Part shown: piece after piece, positions 1-7,036 of the stretch
How positions within the stretch are numbered: position 1 is the stretch's first letter
Layout: each line of letters begins with the position of its first letter
Assembly: GCA_050259035.1 (NCBI GenBank)
Contig: JBLMZW010000062.1
Coordinates: 1 to 8,531, forward strand
Length of the DNA stretch: 8,531 nucleotides
Source: JBLMZW01 sp050259035
GTDB taxonomy: Bacteria; Bacillota; Syntrophomonadia; Syntrophomonadales; DTU052
Direction: 5' to 3'
The notes under the pieces: generated by a model
Seen by the model: the letters and a program-made list of their open reading frames with translations, nothing else
The model's database searches: none
Told to the model about the DNA's origin: nothing
Made by a program: the position numbers and the translations under genes

Positions 1-3000
1 GGTTCGTTGGGTCCTCTTTTATATAACTGAACCTTCTTAAAACTTTCATTTGATAATTTTGCATTGTTTATGGCTGTTACTTTTATGTTATATGTACCGG
101 TCGGCAGACCCAGGGTCGGTATTTGTACATTTATCAGGCCACCTGCAACCTGACCCTTTTTCCAGATTTCTTTCCCGTTGGCGTCATACAGGTAGCAGTT
201 CATGGCCGCAATTCCAGTGCTGTCTGTGGCGGTTGCTTCCACCGCTAATTTCTGACCGGCTTCATAGGTTGCTCCTTCATCTGGTTTGGTTATGGAAATG
301 TTTGGCCTTTGTGCATTGGTTACGGTTAGTGCCATAGTACCTAATGGGGAAGCAGGGTTTTGTATTCCTGTAGTGGCAGCCCACACTTCAACCGTGTATT
401 TACCAGTAGTGGTCAGCTTCTTCGTGGTATCTGCGGTGTTGACAGAGAATTGACTTAAATCGATTTGCGATTGGGGGGTACTATATTCTTTATGAATTAA
501 CTGGGTATTATCAGGTAACTGGATGGTAAAACGGGTTATTTCTACCCCTTCAACCTTACCTTTGAAGGTATATGTTCCTCCCAGAAGGACACTGTCGCTT
601 GAAGGAAAGCCACTTAAGACCGGAACCGGTGCTTCAGGATCACATATGATTATATTTTTCCGGGCCTTTTGAGGGTTAGATACGTTCCCGGCATAGTCGC
701 ATGCATTAACCTGGATGTAATAGTTGCCTGCCATGACTCCGGCGGTATCAATCTCCGCCTCCAGACTGGATCCGGTTACCTGCTCGCTCCTTTTAATTTC
801 ATCTCCACTGGTATCGTACAAATAGGCTCTCATTAACGATACCCCAAAGTTGTCATTCCCGGTTGCTTTTACATTTATCTTGCTTCCTATTTCAAATGTG
901 GTTCCTTCTGCGGGTTTTAGTATGGTAACCGTCGGAATCATCGAACTCAAAAGTTTGATGCTCTTAAAACTTTCATTTGATAGCTTTGCATTGTTTAAGG
1001 CTGTTACTTTTATGTTATATGTACCGGTCGGCAGACCCCGGGTCGGTATTTGCACATTTATCTGGCCACCTGCAACCTGTCCATTTTTCCAGATTTCTTT
1101 CCCGTTGGCGTCATACAGGTAGCAGTTCATGGCCGCAATGCCAGTGCTGTCTGTGGCGGTCGCTTCCACCGCTATTTTCTGACCGGCTTCATAGGTTGCT
1201 CCTTCATCGGGTTTGGTTATTGAAATGCTTGGCCTTTGTGCATTGGTTACGGTCAGTTCCATGGTTCCTAACGGGGAAGCAGGAGAAGGTATCCCTGTAG
1301 TAGCAGCCCATACTTCAACCGTGTATTTACCAGCAGTGGTCAACTTTTTCGTGGTATCTGCGGTGTTGACAGAGAATTGACTTAAATCGATTTGTGATTG
1401 TGGGGAACTATATTCTTCATGGACTAACTGAGTATTATCAGATAACTGGATGGTAAACCGGGTTATTTCTACCCCTTCTACCTTACCTTTAAAGGCATAT
1501 ATCCCTCCCAAAACGACACTGTCACTTGATGGGAAACCACTTAAGACAGGAACCGGTGCTTCAGGATCACATATGATTAGATTTTTCCGGGCCTTTTGGG
1601 GGTCAGATACGTTCCCGGCATAGTCGCATGCATTTACCTGGATGTAATAGTTACCTGCCGTGACTCCAGCGGTATCAATCTCCACCTCCAGACTGGACCC
1701 GGCTATCTGTTCACTCTTTTTAATTTCATCTCCACTGGTATCGTATAAATAGGCTCTCATCAACGATACCCCAAAGTTATCGCTGGCGGTTGCTTTTACA
1801 TTTATCTTGCTTCCTATTTCGAATGTGGTTCCTTCTGCGGGTTTTAATATAGTAACTGTCGGAATCATCGAACTTAAAAGTTTGATGCTCTTAAAGCTTT
1901 CATTTGATACGGACGCATTGTTTATGGCTGTTACTTTTATGTTATATGTACCGGTCGGCAGACCTCGGGTCGGTATTTGTACATTTATCTGACCACCTGC
2001 GACCTGTCCATTTTTCCAAATTTCTTTCCCGTTGGCGTCATACAGGTAGCAGTTCATGGCCGCAATTCCAGTGCTGTCTGTGGCGGTGGCTTCCACCGCT
2101 ATTTTCTGACCGGCTTCATAGGTTGCTCCTTCAGCTGGTTCGGTTATGGAAATGCTTGGCCTTTGTGCATTAGTTACGGTCAGTGCCATAGTACCTAATG
2201 GGGAAGCAGGGCTTGGTATTCCTGTAGTGGCAGCCCATACTTCAACCGTGTATTTACCAGTAGCGGTCAGCTTCTTCGTGGCATCTGAGGTATTGACTGA
2301 GAACTGGCTTAAATCGATTTGTAATTGAGGGGAACTGTATTCTTCATGGACTAACTGGGTGTTATCAGGTAACTGGATGGTAAACCGGGTTATTTCTATT
2401 CCGTCTACCTTGCCTTTGAAGGTATATGTTCCTCCTAGAAGGACACTGTCGCTTGATGGGAAACCACTTAAGACCGGAACCGGTGCTTCTGGATCACATA
2501 TGATTATATTTTTCCGGGCCTTTTGGGGGTCAGATACGTTCCCGGCATAGTCGCATGCATTTACCTGGATGTAATAGTTACCTGCCGTAACTCCGGTGGT
2601 GTCAATCTCCACCTCCAGGCTGGACCCGGCTATCTGTTCACTCTTTTTAATTTCATCTCCACTGGTATCGTATAAATAGGCTCTCATTAACGATACCCCA
2701 AAGTTATCGCTGGCGGTTGCTTTTATATTTATCTTGCTTCCTATTTCAAATGTGGTTCCTTCTGCGGGTTTTAATATAGTGACTGTCGGAATCATCGAAC
2801 TTAAAAGTTTGATGCTCTTAAAACTTTCATTTGATACAGACGCATTGTTTATGGCTGTTACTTTTATGTTATATGTACCGGTCGGTAGACCCCGGGTCGG
2901 TATTTGCACGTTTATTTGGCTGCCTGAGACCTGCCCGTTTTTCCAAATTTCTTTCCCGTTGGCGTCATATAAATAGCAGTTCATGGCCGCAATTCCAGTG

Positions 3001-3410
3001 CTGTCTGTAGCTGTTGCTTCTACCGCTACTTTCTGACCGGCTTCATAGGTTACTCCTTCATCTGGTTGGGTTATTGAAATGCTGGGCCTTTGTACATTAG
3101 TTACGGTCAGTTCCATGGTTCCTAATGGGGAAGTAGGAGAAGGTATACCTGTAGTGGCAGCCCATACTTCAACCGTATATTTACCAGTAGCGGTTAGCTT
3201 TTTCGTGGCATCTGAGGTATTGACTGAGAACTGGCTTAAATCGATTTGTGATTGAGGGGAACTATATTCTTCATGGACTAACTGAGTATTATCAGATAAC
3301 TGGATGGTAAAACGAGTTATTTCCACTCCGTCTACTTTACCTTTAAAGGTGTATGTTTCGCCCAGAAGGACACTGTCACTTGATGGAAAGCCACTTAAGA
3401 CAGGAACAGG
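1..3410 (-). repeat. 927-bp (309-residue) tandem coding repeat, three full copies plus a partial fourth
   Basis: Copies begin at 3410, 2483, 1556 and 629 on the minus strand, each with P-V-P-V-L-S-G-F-P-S-S-D-S-V. The landmark CTTAAG within this start recurs at plus-strand positions 3394, 2467, 1540 and 613, a spacing of exactly 927 bp each time. Between full copies most bases are identical, roughly nine in ten by eye. Each unit has three domains: one with ITRFTIQL..NTQLVHEEY, one with TYEAGQK and AMNCYLYDANGKEIW, and one with TTFEIGSKINIKA, AYLYDTSGDEIK and NACDYAGNVS. The fourth copy departs from the pattern at about position 35, after SNESFK, where KVQLYKRGP replaces SIKLLSSMIP. No copy contains a stop or frameshift. 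Confidence 0.95.
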
Positions 3411-4709
3411 CGTCTCACCCGAAATGAGATTTAAGGTCCTTTGCGATTCCACATTTATATTGGTGTCAGAATTATAGGCATTAACTACAATTATGTGATT
3501 CCCGGAAGCTGCCGAAGATGTATCCCAGGTGCGAGTAATAGAGGTCCCATACTCAGCCGTTCCGAGCTGAACCCCATCTACTTTAACCCCCATGGCCGTA
3601 CAGTTCGACCCGGTGGCACTTATCGTGACGGATTGTCCAATAACCACATTTGAACTTGGACTTATTGAAATGCTGTCAACCTGAGGATCAGGTATTGATA
3701 TCGTGGCGAATTGTTTTTGGTTAGCAGCAAAAGCATAAGTTTTTTTGCCGGTGGAATCCTCGTTGGCCGCATATGCAACGAAATAATAGGTAGTACCCGG
3801 AGTAAGTCCACCTAAAGTAAACTCCCAGGGGTCATACTTTTCTCGTAATCCGGTAAATGTTTTTTTACCACCGTAATCTTCTGGATTTGATTTGTATGCG
3901 GTTCCCCACTTAAAGCCCCATTCAGTAATGTCCAAACCGCCATTCGCTGTAGCTTCCCCGTTTAAAACCGCGGTGGTCTGAGTTACATTCGTGGCATCGT
4001 AGGTTGCAACCGTTGGTGGGCCCGCGGTTACAAGACTTACAGTTCTTTCTGTCTCCGCATTCTTGTTCGTATCAGAGTTATAGGCATTAACTACAATTGT
4101 ATGATTGCCGGCAGTTTCCGAAGACGTATCCCAGGTACAAGTAACGGAAGTCCCATATTCTTTCCCTATTTCAGTACCATCTACTCTAACCGCCATTGCA
4201 GTACAGTTCGATCCGGTGGCACTTATCGTGACTGATTGTCCAATAACTACGTTTGTATTTGGATTTATAGAAACACTGTCAACCTCAGGATCAGGAATTG
4301 ATGTCGTCGTGAATTGTTTCTGATTAGTAGCATAAGCATAATTTTTCTTACCAGTGGAATCCTCGTTTGCCGCATAGGCTGCGAAATAATATGTAGTTCC
4401 CGGAGCAAGCCCCCCTAATGTAAACTCCCATGGGTCATACTTTTGTCTCAATCCGGTGAATGCTTTTTTACCACCGTAATCTGCTGGATTTGATTGGTAG
4501 GTGGTTCCCCATTTAAAGCCCCATTCAGTGATATCCAAACCACCATTTGCTGTAGCTTCCCCGTTTAATACCGCCGTAGTCTCAGTTACATTTGTAGCAT
4601 CGTAGGTTACAACTGTTGGTGGGTCTGCTGCATAGCTTACGGGCACCACCATCGTAGATAGCATAGACAGGGCTATAACGAGTACAAAAACTTTTCTTAA
4701 ACCATTCAT
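1..4709 (-). CDS. Giant secreted multi-Ig-like repeat surface protein, C-terminus outside window
   Basis: The minus frame is open without a stop from an ATG at 4709 to the left edge, giving at least 1569 residues. An AAGGAG sits nine bases upstream of the ATG. Residues 1-27 form a Sec signal peptide (MNGLRK, hydrophobic core, cleavage after VSYA). Residues 30 to about 433 hold two copies of a ~201-residue unit: an FN3-like domain (TAVLNGEATANGG, EWGFKWGT, LxPGTTYYF.AYA) followed by an Ig-like domain (VVIGQSVTISATGSNC). From residue 434 a 309-residue unit repeats three times, and a fourth copy runs to the edge. Each unit has three ~100-residue beta domains; the second and third resemble bacterial Ig domains (SITQPDEG.TYEAGQK and TILKPAEGTTFEIGSK, each ending in a GTYNIKV or GNYYIQV type strand). 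By family knowledge this suits an extracellular stalk or adhesin. No catalytic domain or anchor is visible. It is the second gene of a pair, 24 bp after its neighbour. The ligand is unknown. The domain names come from motifs read by eye. Confidence 0.9.
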   Translation of the reverse strand, partial: MNGLRKVFVLVIALSMLSTMVVPVSYAADPPTVVTYDATNVTETTAVLNGEATANGGLDITEWGFKWGTTYQSNPADYGGKKAFTGLRQKYDPWEFTLGGLAPGTTYYFAAYAANEDSTGKKNYAYATNQKQFTTTSIPDPEVDSVSINPNTNVVIGQSVTISATGSNCTAMAVRVDGTEIGKEYGTSVTCTWDTSSETAGNHTIVVNAYNSDTNKNAETERTVSLVTAGPPTVATYDATNVTQTTAVLNGEATANGGLDITEWGFKWGTAYKSNPEDYGGKKTFTGLREKYDPWEFTLGGLTPGTTYYFVAYAANEDSTGKKTYAFAANQKQFATISIPDPQVDSISISPSSNVVIGQSVTISATGSNCTAMGVKVDGVQLGTAEYGTSITRTWDTSSAASGNHIIVVNAYNSDTNINVESQRTLNLISGETPVPVLSGFPSSDSVLLGETYTFKGKVDGVEITRFTIQLSDNTQLVHEEYSSPQSQIDLSQFSVNTSDATKKLTATGKYTVEVWAATTGIPSPTSPLGTMELTVTNVQRPSISITQPDEGVTYEAGQKVAVEATATDSTGIAAMNCYLYDANGKEIWKNGQVSGSQINVQIPTRGLPTGTYNIKVTAINNASVSNESFKSIKLLSSMIPTVTILKPAEGTTFEIGSKINIKATASDNFGVSLMRAYLYDTSGDEIKKSEQIAGSSLEVEIDTTGVTAGNYYIQVNACDYAGNVSDPQKARKNIIICDPEAPVPVLSGFPSSDSVLLGGTYTFKGKVDGIEITRFTIQLPDNTQLVHEEYSSPQLQIDLSQFSVNTSDATKKLTATGKYTVEVWAATTGIPSPASPLGTMALTVTNAQRPSISITEPAEGATYEAGQKIAVEATATDSTGIAAMNCYLYDANGKEIWKNGQVAGGQINVQIPTRGLPTGTYNIKVTAINNASVSNESFKSIKLLSSMIPTVTILKPAEGTTFEIGSKINVKATASDNFGVSLMRAYLYDTSGDEIKKSEQIAGSSLEVEIDTAGVTAGNYYIQVNACDYAGNVSDPQKARKNLIICDPEAPVPVLSGFPSSDSVVLGGIYAFKGKVEGVEITRFTIQLSDNTQLVHEEYSSPQSQIDLSQFSVNTADTTKKLTTAGKYTVEVWAATTGIPSPASPLGTMELTVTNAQRPSISITKPDEGATYEAGQKIAVEATATDSTGIAAMNCYLYDANGKEIWKNGQVAGGQINVQIPTRGLPTGTYNIKVTALNNAKLSNESFKSIKLLSSMIPTVTILKPAEGTTFEIGSKINVKATGNDNFGVSLMRAYLYDTSGDEIKRSEQVTGSSLEAEIDTAGVMAGNYYIQVNACDYAGNVSNPQKARKNIIICDPEAPVPVLSGFPSSDSVLLGGTYTFKGKVEGVEITRFTIQLPDNTQLIHKEYSTPQSQIDLSQFSVNTADTTKKLTTTGKYTVEVWAATTGIQNPASPLGTMALTVTNAQRPNISITKPDEGATYEAGQKLAVEATATDSTGIAAMNCYLYDANGKEIWKKGQVAGGLINVQIPTLGLPTGTYNIKVTAINNAKLSNESFKKVQLYKRGPNE
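3411..4622 (-). repeat. Two tandem 201-residue FN3-like + Ig-like units
   Basis: Two coding copies (4622-4020 and 4019-3411) are offset by 603 bp. Each starts with PPTV.TYDATNVT and contains LNGEATANGGLDITEWGF, a YDPWEFTLGGL strand and a PGTTYYF strand. These are typical of FN3-like domains in bacterial surface proteins. An Ig-like part follows, with VVIGQSVTISATGSNCTAM and HxIVVNAYNSDTN. The first copy has a second cysteine (VTCTWD) that is arginine in the second copy (ITRTWD), so only the first could form that disulfide. The second copy carries one extra residue near the VDG turn. Confidence 0.9.
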
Positions 4710-4718
4710 GCGGTTCCT

Positions 4719-4724
4719 CTCCTT
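4719..4724 (-). promoter_or_regulatory. Ribosome binding site of the giant repeat gene
   Basis: The minus strand reads AAGGAG nine bases before the ATG at 4709, inside a 24-bp gap after the upstream stop codon. It fixes the start in front of a good signal peptide. There is no room for a separate promoter or terminator in the gap, so co-transcription with the upstream gene is likely. Confidence 0.85.
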
Positions 4725-4733
4725 AAATCCTAC

Positions 4734-6572
4734 TTAATATGGCACTTCCGAAACGGGAATGGTTAACGTACCGAATTTAGAAGGAGTAATGTTATCGGGA
4801 TTCGCCAACCAGTAATACCAATCGTACAAAAAATAATTGATATCCAACATGTTATAAACTTTCATACCAATATCACTTAATAAGGCTGGGGCTGCTAGGG
4901 ACTTTAAACTTGTTTTCAGGAGATTCTTCCCGAATTTCTCCGCCAGTTGATTTCGTATGGCATTGAGAATTATGTTGTAAGTTTCGGGATCTGTACAGCA
5001 GGATTCTATAGCCTTGACTGTAATGGTTATGGATGTTTGCAGCACCTTGTTATAATCACCTTCAGACAACAGCGTCTGCATGGTATCCTTGTATGTATCC
5101 CAATTAACCCCGGCTTTATACATATGTTTGCATACATAGCCTTGCAGGCTTGTATTGGCTTTGTCCTTGGCTAAACTTTTATGAAAATCAAAAAACGCGG
5201 AAAATATGTCCAACATATTCAATACAAAGGCATCAGGTTCTTCCATCCACTGATACCTTGTCGACGAAGACATCTTGGTGGTTATAGTAAACCCTCCAGA
5301 TTTGGTTATAACGATATGACCATCTCTGGGTGCTCTAACGGTAAACGTTGATTTTTTAGCAATAGATGCATCCCTGGAATCTTCACCAAACTTGTATTCA
5401 TCAGTAGCTGAATCAACAATCATTCCTGCGGTATCCCAGATAGTTGCAAAGAAATCAGAGGTTTTCGAACGGCCGGGAACCGGGAGCGGAAGTCCGTTAT
5501 AGGTCGAATTGGTATATTTAGTGCCATCTTTATTTCGAATAGTCAGGGCTGCCATAGCACCAATAGGGTTCGTTCCCATTCCCGATTCTGCTGGAGCGGG
5601 GATGTTATATACGGTCATAGAAACATCAACAGTGCCATCACCGTTATCCTTTTTATGAACATCGGTCGCCGACAAACCAAAGGCATTATACTCCGGGTAT
5701 GCTTCCACAGAAAAATAGAAAGTCTGCCATTCGTTATTGTAGTTGCCAAAATAGTCACTAATATATTTACCGTCTATATACAATTCCCATTGGGTATCTT
5801 CTGGCAGTGTTCCAGCGGGAGGAACTTCTACAATTTCATTGTCTTTATACCACCTATCTACTACATAAATACCTAGATAATTGCTGCCGAATTCTACATC
5901 CAACGGTGCATACTTGCCCGGTATATTACAGCCTTCACTATCTACCTGTTGCATACAAATCCATTGATTTTCTGGGGGCACTGTCTTTTTATAAAAGTTA
6001 TAATTATAATCTTTGGTCTGAAAAGATTCATCAAAATATACATAAATTTTCGAATCAGAAGGGGACAACTGGTGGCTTGGAGTTACCCGGGCTACTTGGG
6101 GAGATTTCTTATCATTTAAATGAAAAACATATACATGACTCTCGGACAATTGGGTTCCTGTGGTTTTGGCTCGAATAGCTTCCCGGGGTATGGTCACCTG
6201 ATATGAAGAACCATCACACGGTAATACTATGCCTGTTCTTATTATTAAGAATCCAACCATACCATATTTATTGGAACTTTTATTCAGAATCTCGCACTTA
6301 TGTGGAATAGCCTTATTAGGTTTTCCCTTTATATTGATTTTCTCCAATTTTATCAACTGATTGAGCTGAGCAGCATTAAGATTATTTGTCTCAATAGCCG
6401 CATTAAAATCAAATTGAAGATAATTTGTAGGGGAACTAACGTACGGCCCGGGATAATCCTTAAATATTTCCAGTGGGCCAGTATTTTGTGTTGCAGCGAA
6501 TACATTTGGTACCTGTACGACTATAAAGACTAGACATAAGAACCAACTTAAAATCTTCCGGTATGTATTCAT
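4734..6572 (-). CDS. Secreted protein with Ig-like beta domains and an unknown helical C-terminus
   Basis: The product is 612 residues, starting at an ATG preceded by GGGAGGAGAACC. A TTG start 17 codons further out is possible but has no nearby Shine-Dalgarno and would bury the signal peptide. Residues 1-26 are a Sec signal peptide (MNTYRKILSW, hydrophobic core, VPNVFA). Residues about 30-153 and 157-290 are beta-rich and recall the bacterial Ig-like Big_5/SbsA type (SPQVARVTP, SKIYVYFDESF). Each has a cysteine pair (93/119 and 206/215). Residues about 295-415 form another beta-rich segment with DNGDGTVDVSM. Residues about 445-600 look alpha-helical and rich in aromatic residues (NMLDIFSAFFDFHKSLAKD, YFLYDWYYWL), with an adjacent Cys pair at 525-526; I do not recognise this part. 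No LPXTG, SLH or C-terminal membrane helix is seen. It lies 24 bp upstream of the giant repeat gene in the same direction, so an extracellular partner, cap or assembly factor for that protein is a reasonable inference. Confidence 0.9.
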   Translation of the reverse strand: MNTYRKILSWFLCLVFIVVQVPNVFAATQNTGPLEIFKDYPGPYVSSPTNYLQFDFNAAIETNNLNAAQLNQLIKLEKINIKGKPNKAIPHKCEILNKSSNKYGMVGFLIIRTGIVLPCDGSSYQVTIPREAIRAKTTGTQLSESHVYVFHLNDKKSPQVARVTPSHQLSPSDSKIYVYFDESFQTKDYNYNFYKKTVPPENQWICMQQVDSEGCNIPGKYAPLDVEFGSNYLGIYVVDRWYKDNEIVEVPPAGTLPEDTQWELYIDGKYISDYFGNYNNEWQTFYFSVEAYPEYNAFGLSATDVHKKDNGDGTVDVSMTVYNIPAPAESGMGTNPIGAMAALTIRNKDGTKYTNSTYNGLPLPVPGRSKTSDFFATIWDTAGMIVDSATDEYKFGEDSRDASIAKKSTFTVRAPRDGHIVITKSGGFTITTKMSSSTRYQWMEEPDAFVLNMLDIFSAFFDFHKSLAKDKANTSLQGYVCKHMYKAGVNWDTYKDTMQTLLSEGDYNKVLQTSITITVKAIESCCTDPETYNIILNAIRNQLAEKFGKNLLKTSLKSLAAPALLSDIGMKVYNMLDINYFLYDWYYWLANPDNITPSKFGTLTIPVSEVPY

Positions 6573-6576
6573 GGTT

Positions 6577-6583
6577 CTCCTCC
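6577..6583 (-). promoter_or_regulatory. Ribosome binding site deciding the start at 6572
   Basis: The minus strand reads GGAGGAGAACC immediately before the ATG at 6572. This near-perfect Shine-Dalgarno at short spacing, followed by a good signal peptide, favours this ATG over the in-frame TTG at 6623. Confidence 0.85.
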
Positions 6584-6615
6584 CAGTAATAGATTTCAAT
6601 TTCAACCGGTTGGCA

Positions 6616-6633
6616 TTAAGCAAGCAAATCCAT
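6616..6633 (-). other. Possible five-codon leader ORF with its own Shine-Dalgarno
   Basis: On the minus strand a strong AGAAAGGAGA (6656-6647) precedes ATG-GAT-TTG-CTT-GCT-TAA, encoding MDLLA. The spacing of about 14 bases is longer than ideal. The mini-ORF ends 43 bp before the real start of the 612-residue protein. It may be a leader peptide, a relic of an older start region, or chance. Confidence 0.25.
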
Positions 6634-6845
6634 TGTTCTATTCCTATCTCCTTTCTAATATTTGTCCTTATGAAAGAATACCTAGCTCAGATATCCTTAA
6701 AATTCTCAAGAATAATCAATCAATTTTAATTTTACCGAACCAGTACAATAAATTCCATTTTGTATCCTATATTCCTTTTTTCCACCATAATTTTATCTTT
6801 GAACCAACACATTTAAGTAAGATGCTCTATTCCACTTCAGATTAA

Positions 6846-6968
6846 CTGAATACTTCTTTTCATGCATTTGGAAAGGGTGTTTACAATCATGGAGATTGGG
6901 GGAAGTATACGGGCGAGGATAAGAATTGACTGGGGAAGCGAGAATTTCCCCAAAAGTAGAGTATTCAG
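6846..6968. repeat. 123-bp inverted-repeat-bounded element with an internal hairpin
   Basis: CTGAATACT at 6846-6854 is the perfect reverse complement of AGTATTCAG at 6960-6968. The arms extend through a small bulge by CTTTT (6856-6860) against AAAAG (6952-6956). Inside lies a second hairpin, TGGGGAA (6931-6937) with TTCCCCA (6946-6952). The interior is GC-richer than the flanking spacer. This could be a MITE-like relic or a structured RNA. I see no clear target-site duplication and no match to a riboswitch I know. Confidence 0.45.
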
Positions 6969-6970
6969 GC

Positions 6971-7006
6971 AATAAAAATGCCCCCAATATTAGATATTGA
7001 GGGCAT
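6971..7006 (-). terminator. Intrinsic terminator after the helical-repeat gene
   Basis: Read on the minus strand, a 13-bp stem (ATGCCCTCAATAT / ATATTGGGGGCAT, with one U-G wobble) closes a three-base loop and runs into TTTTATT. It starts 31 bp after the stop codon at 7037. In the plus direction no T-run follows, so it acts on the minus strand. It separates the helical-repeat gene from the Ig-like pair downstream. Confidence 0.92.
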
Positions 7007-7036
7007 CTATCCAGAAATCCATTCGATTGTGCTTAT

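Larger units (their letters stand above)
6573..6970. other. Intergenic spacer without a convincing gene
   Basis: This ~400-bp stretch separates the terminator of the helical-repeat gene from the start of the Ig-like gene pair. It is AT-rich between about 6640 and 6840 and more GC-rich from 6861 to 6960. It holds the 6846-6968 structured element and a possible mini-ORF at 6633-6616. The promoter of the downstream pair should lie here, since a terminator closes the preceding gene. I could not find a -35/-10 pair at good spacing. A short palindrome (ATTCT-CA-AGAAT, 6702-6713) is a possible protein site but weak. Confidence 0.6.

Noticed and set aside
50..2976. Plus-strand open frames recurring within the repeat region (for example 50-337, 977-1300, 1904-2173)
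   Set aside because: They recur with the 927-bp repeat and lie antisense to a continuous minus-strand coding frame with a signal peptide and Ig-like motifs. They are shadows of that gene.
1..3410. CRISPR-like or transposon explanation for the regular repeats
   Set aside because: The repeats are contiguous 927-bp coding units in frame without spacers, terminal inverted repeats or a transposase.
3441..4323. Plus-strand frames at 3441-3653 and 4105-4323
   Set aside because: They are antisense to the N-terminal repeat units of the giant protein and lack ribosome binding sites or protein-like composition.
4947..6533. Plus-strand frames opposite the 612-residue gene, including a 123-codon frame at 5807-6178
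   Set aside because: The minus frame has a signal peptide, a Shine-Dalgarno and domain-like sequence. The plus frames have none of these.
6633..6845. A 70-codon plus-strand frame in the spacer
   Set aside because: It has an AT-rich composition, no ribosome binding site and no recognisable motif, and its first bases overlap the leader of the minus-strand gene.
6573..6970. Cyclic-di-GMP or other known riboswitch ahead of the surface operon
   Set aside because: I looked for conserved motifs of common riboswitches on the minus strand and found none that fits. The structured element is kept as unassigned.
6793..6987. A 64-codon minus-strand frame starting in the terminator
   Set aside because: Its start codon lies inside the terminator stem, there is no Shine-Dalgarno, and it runs through the structured element.
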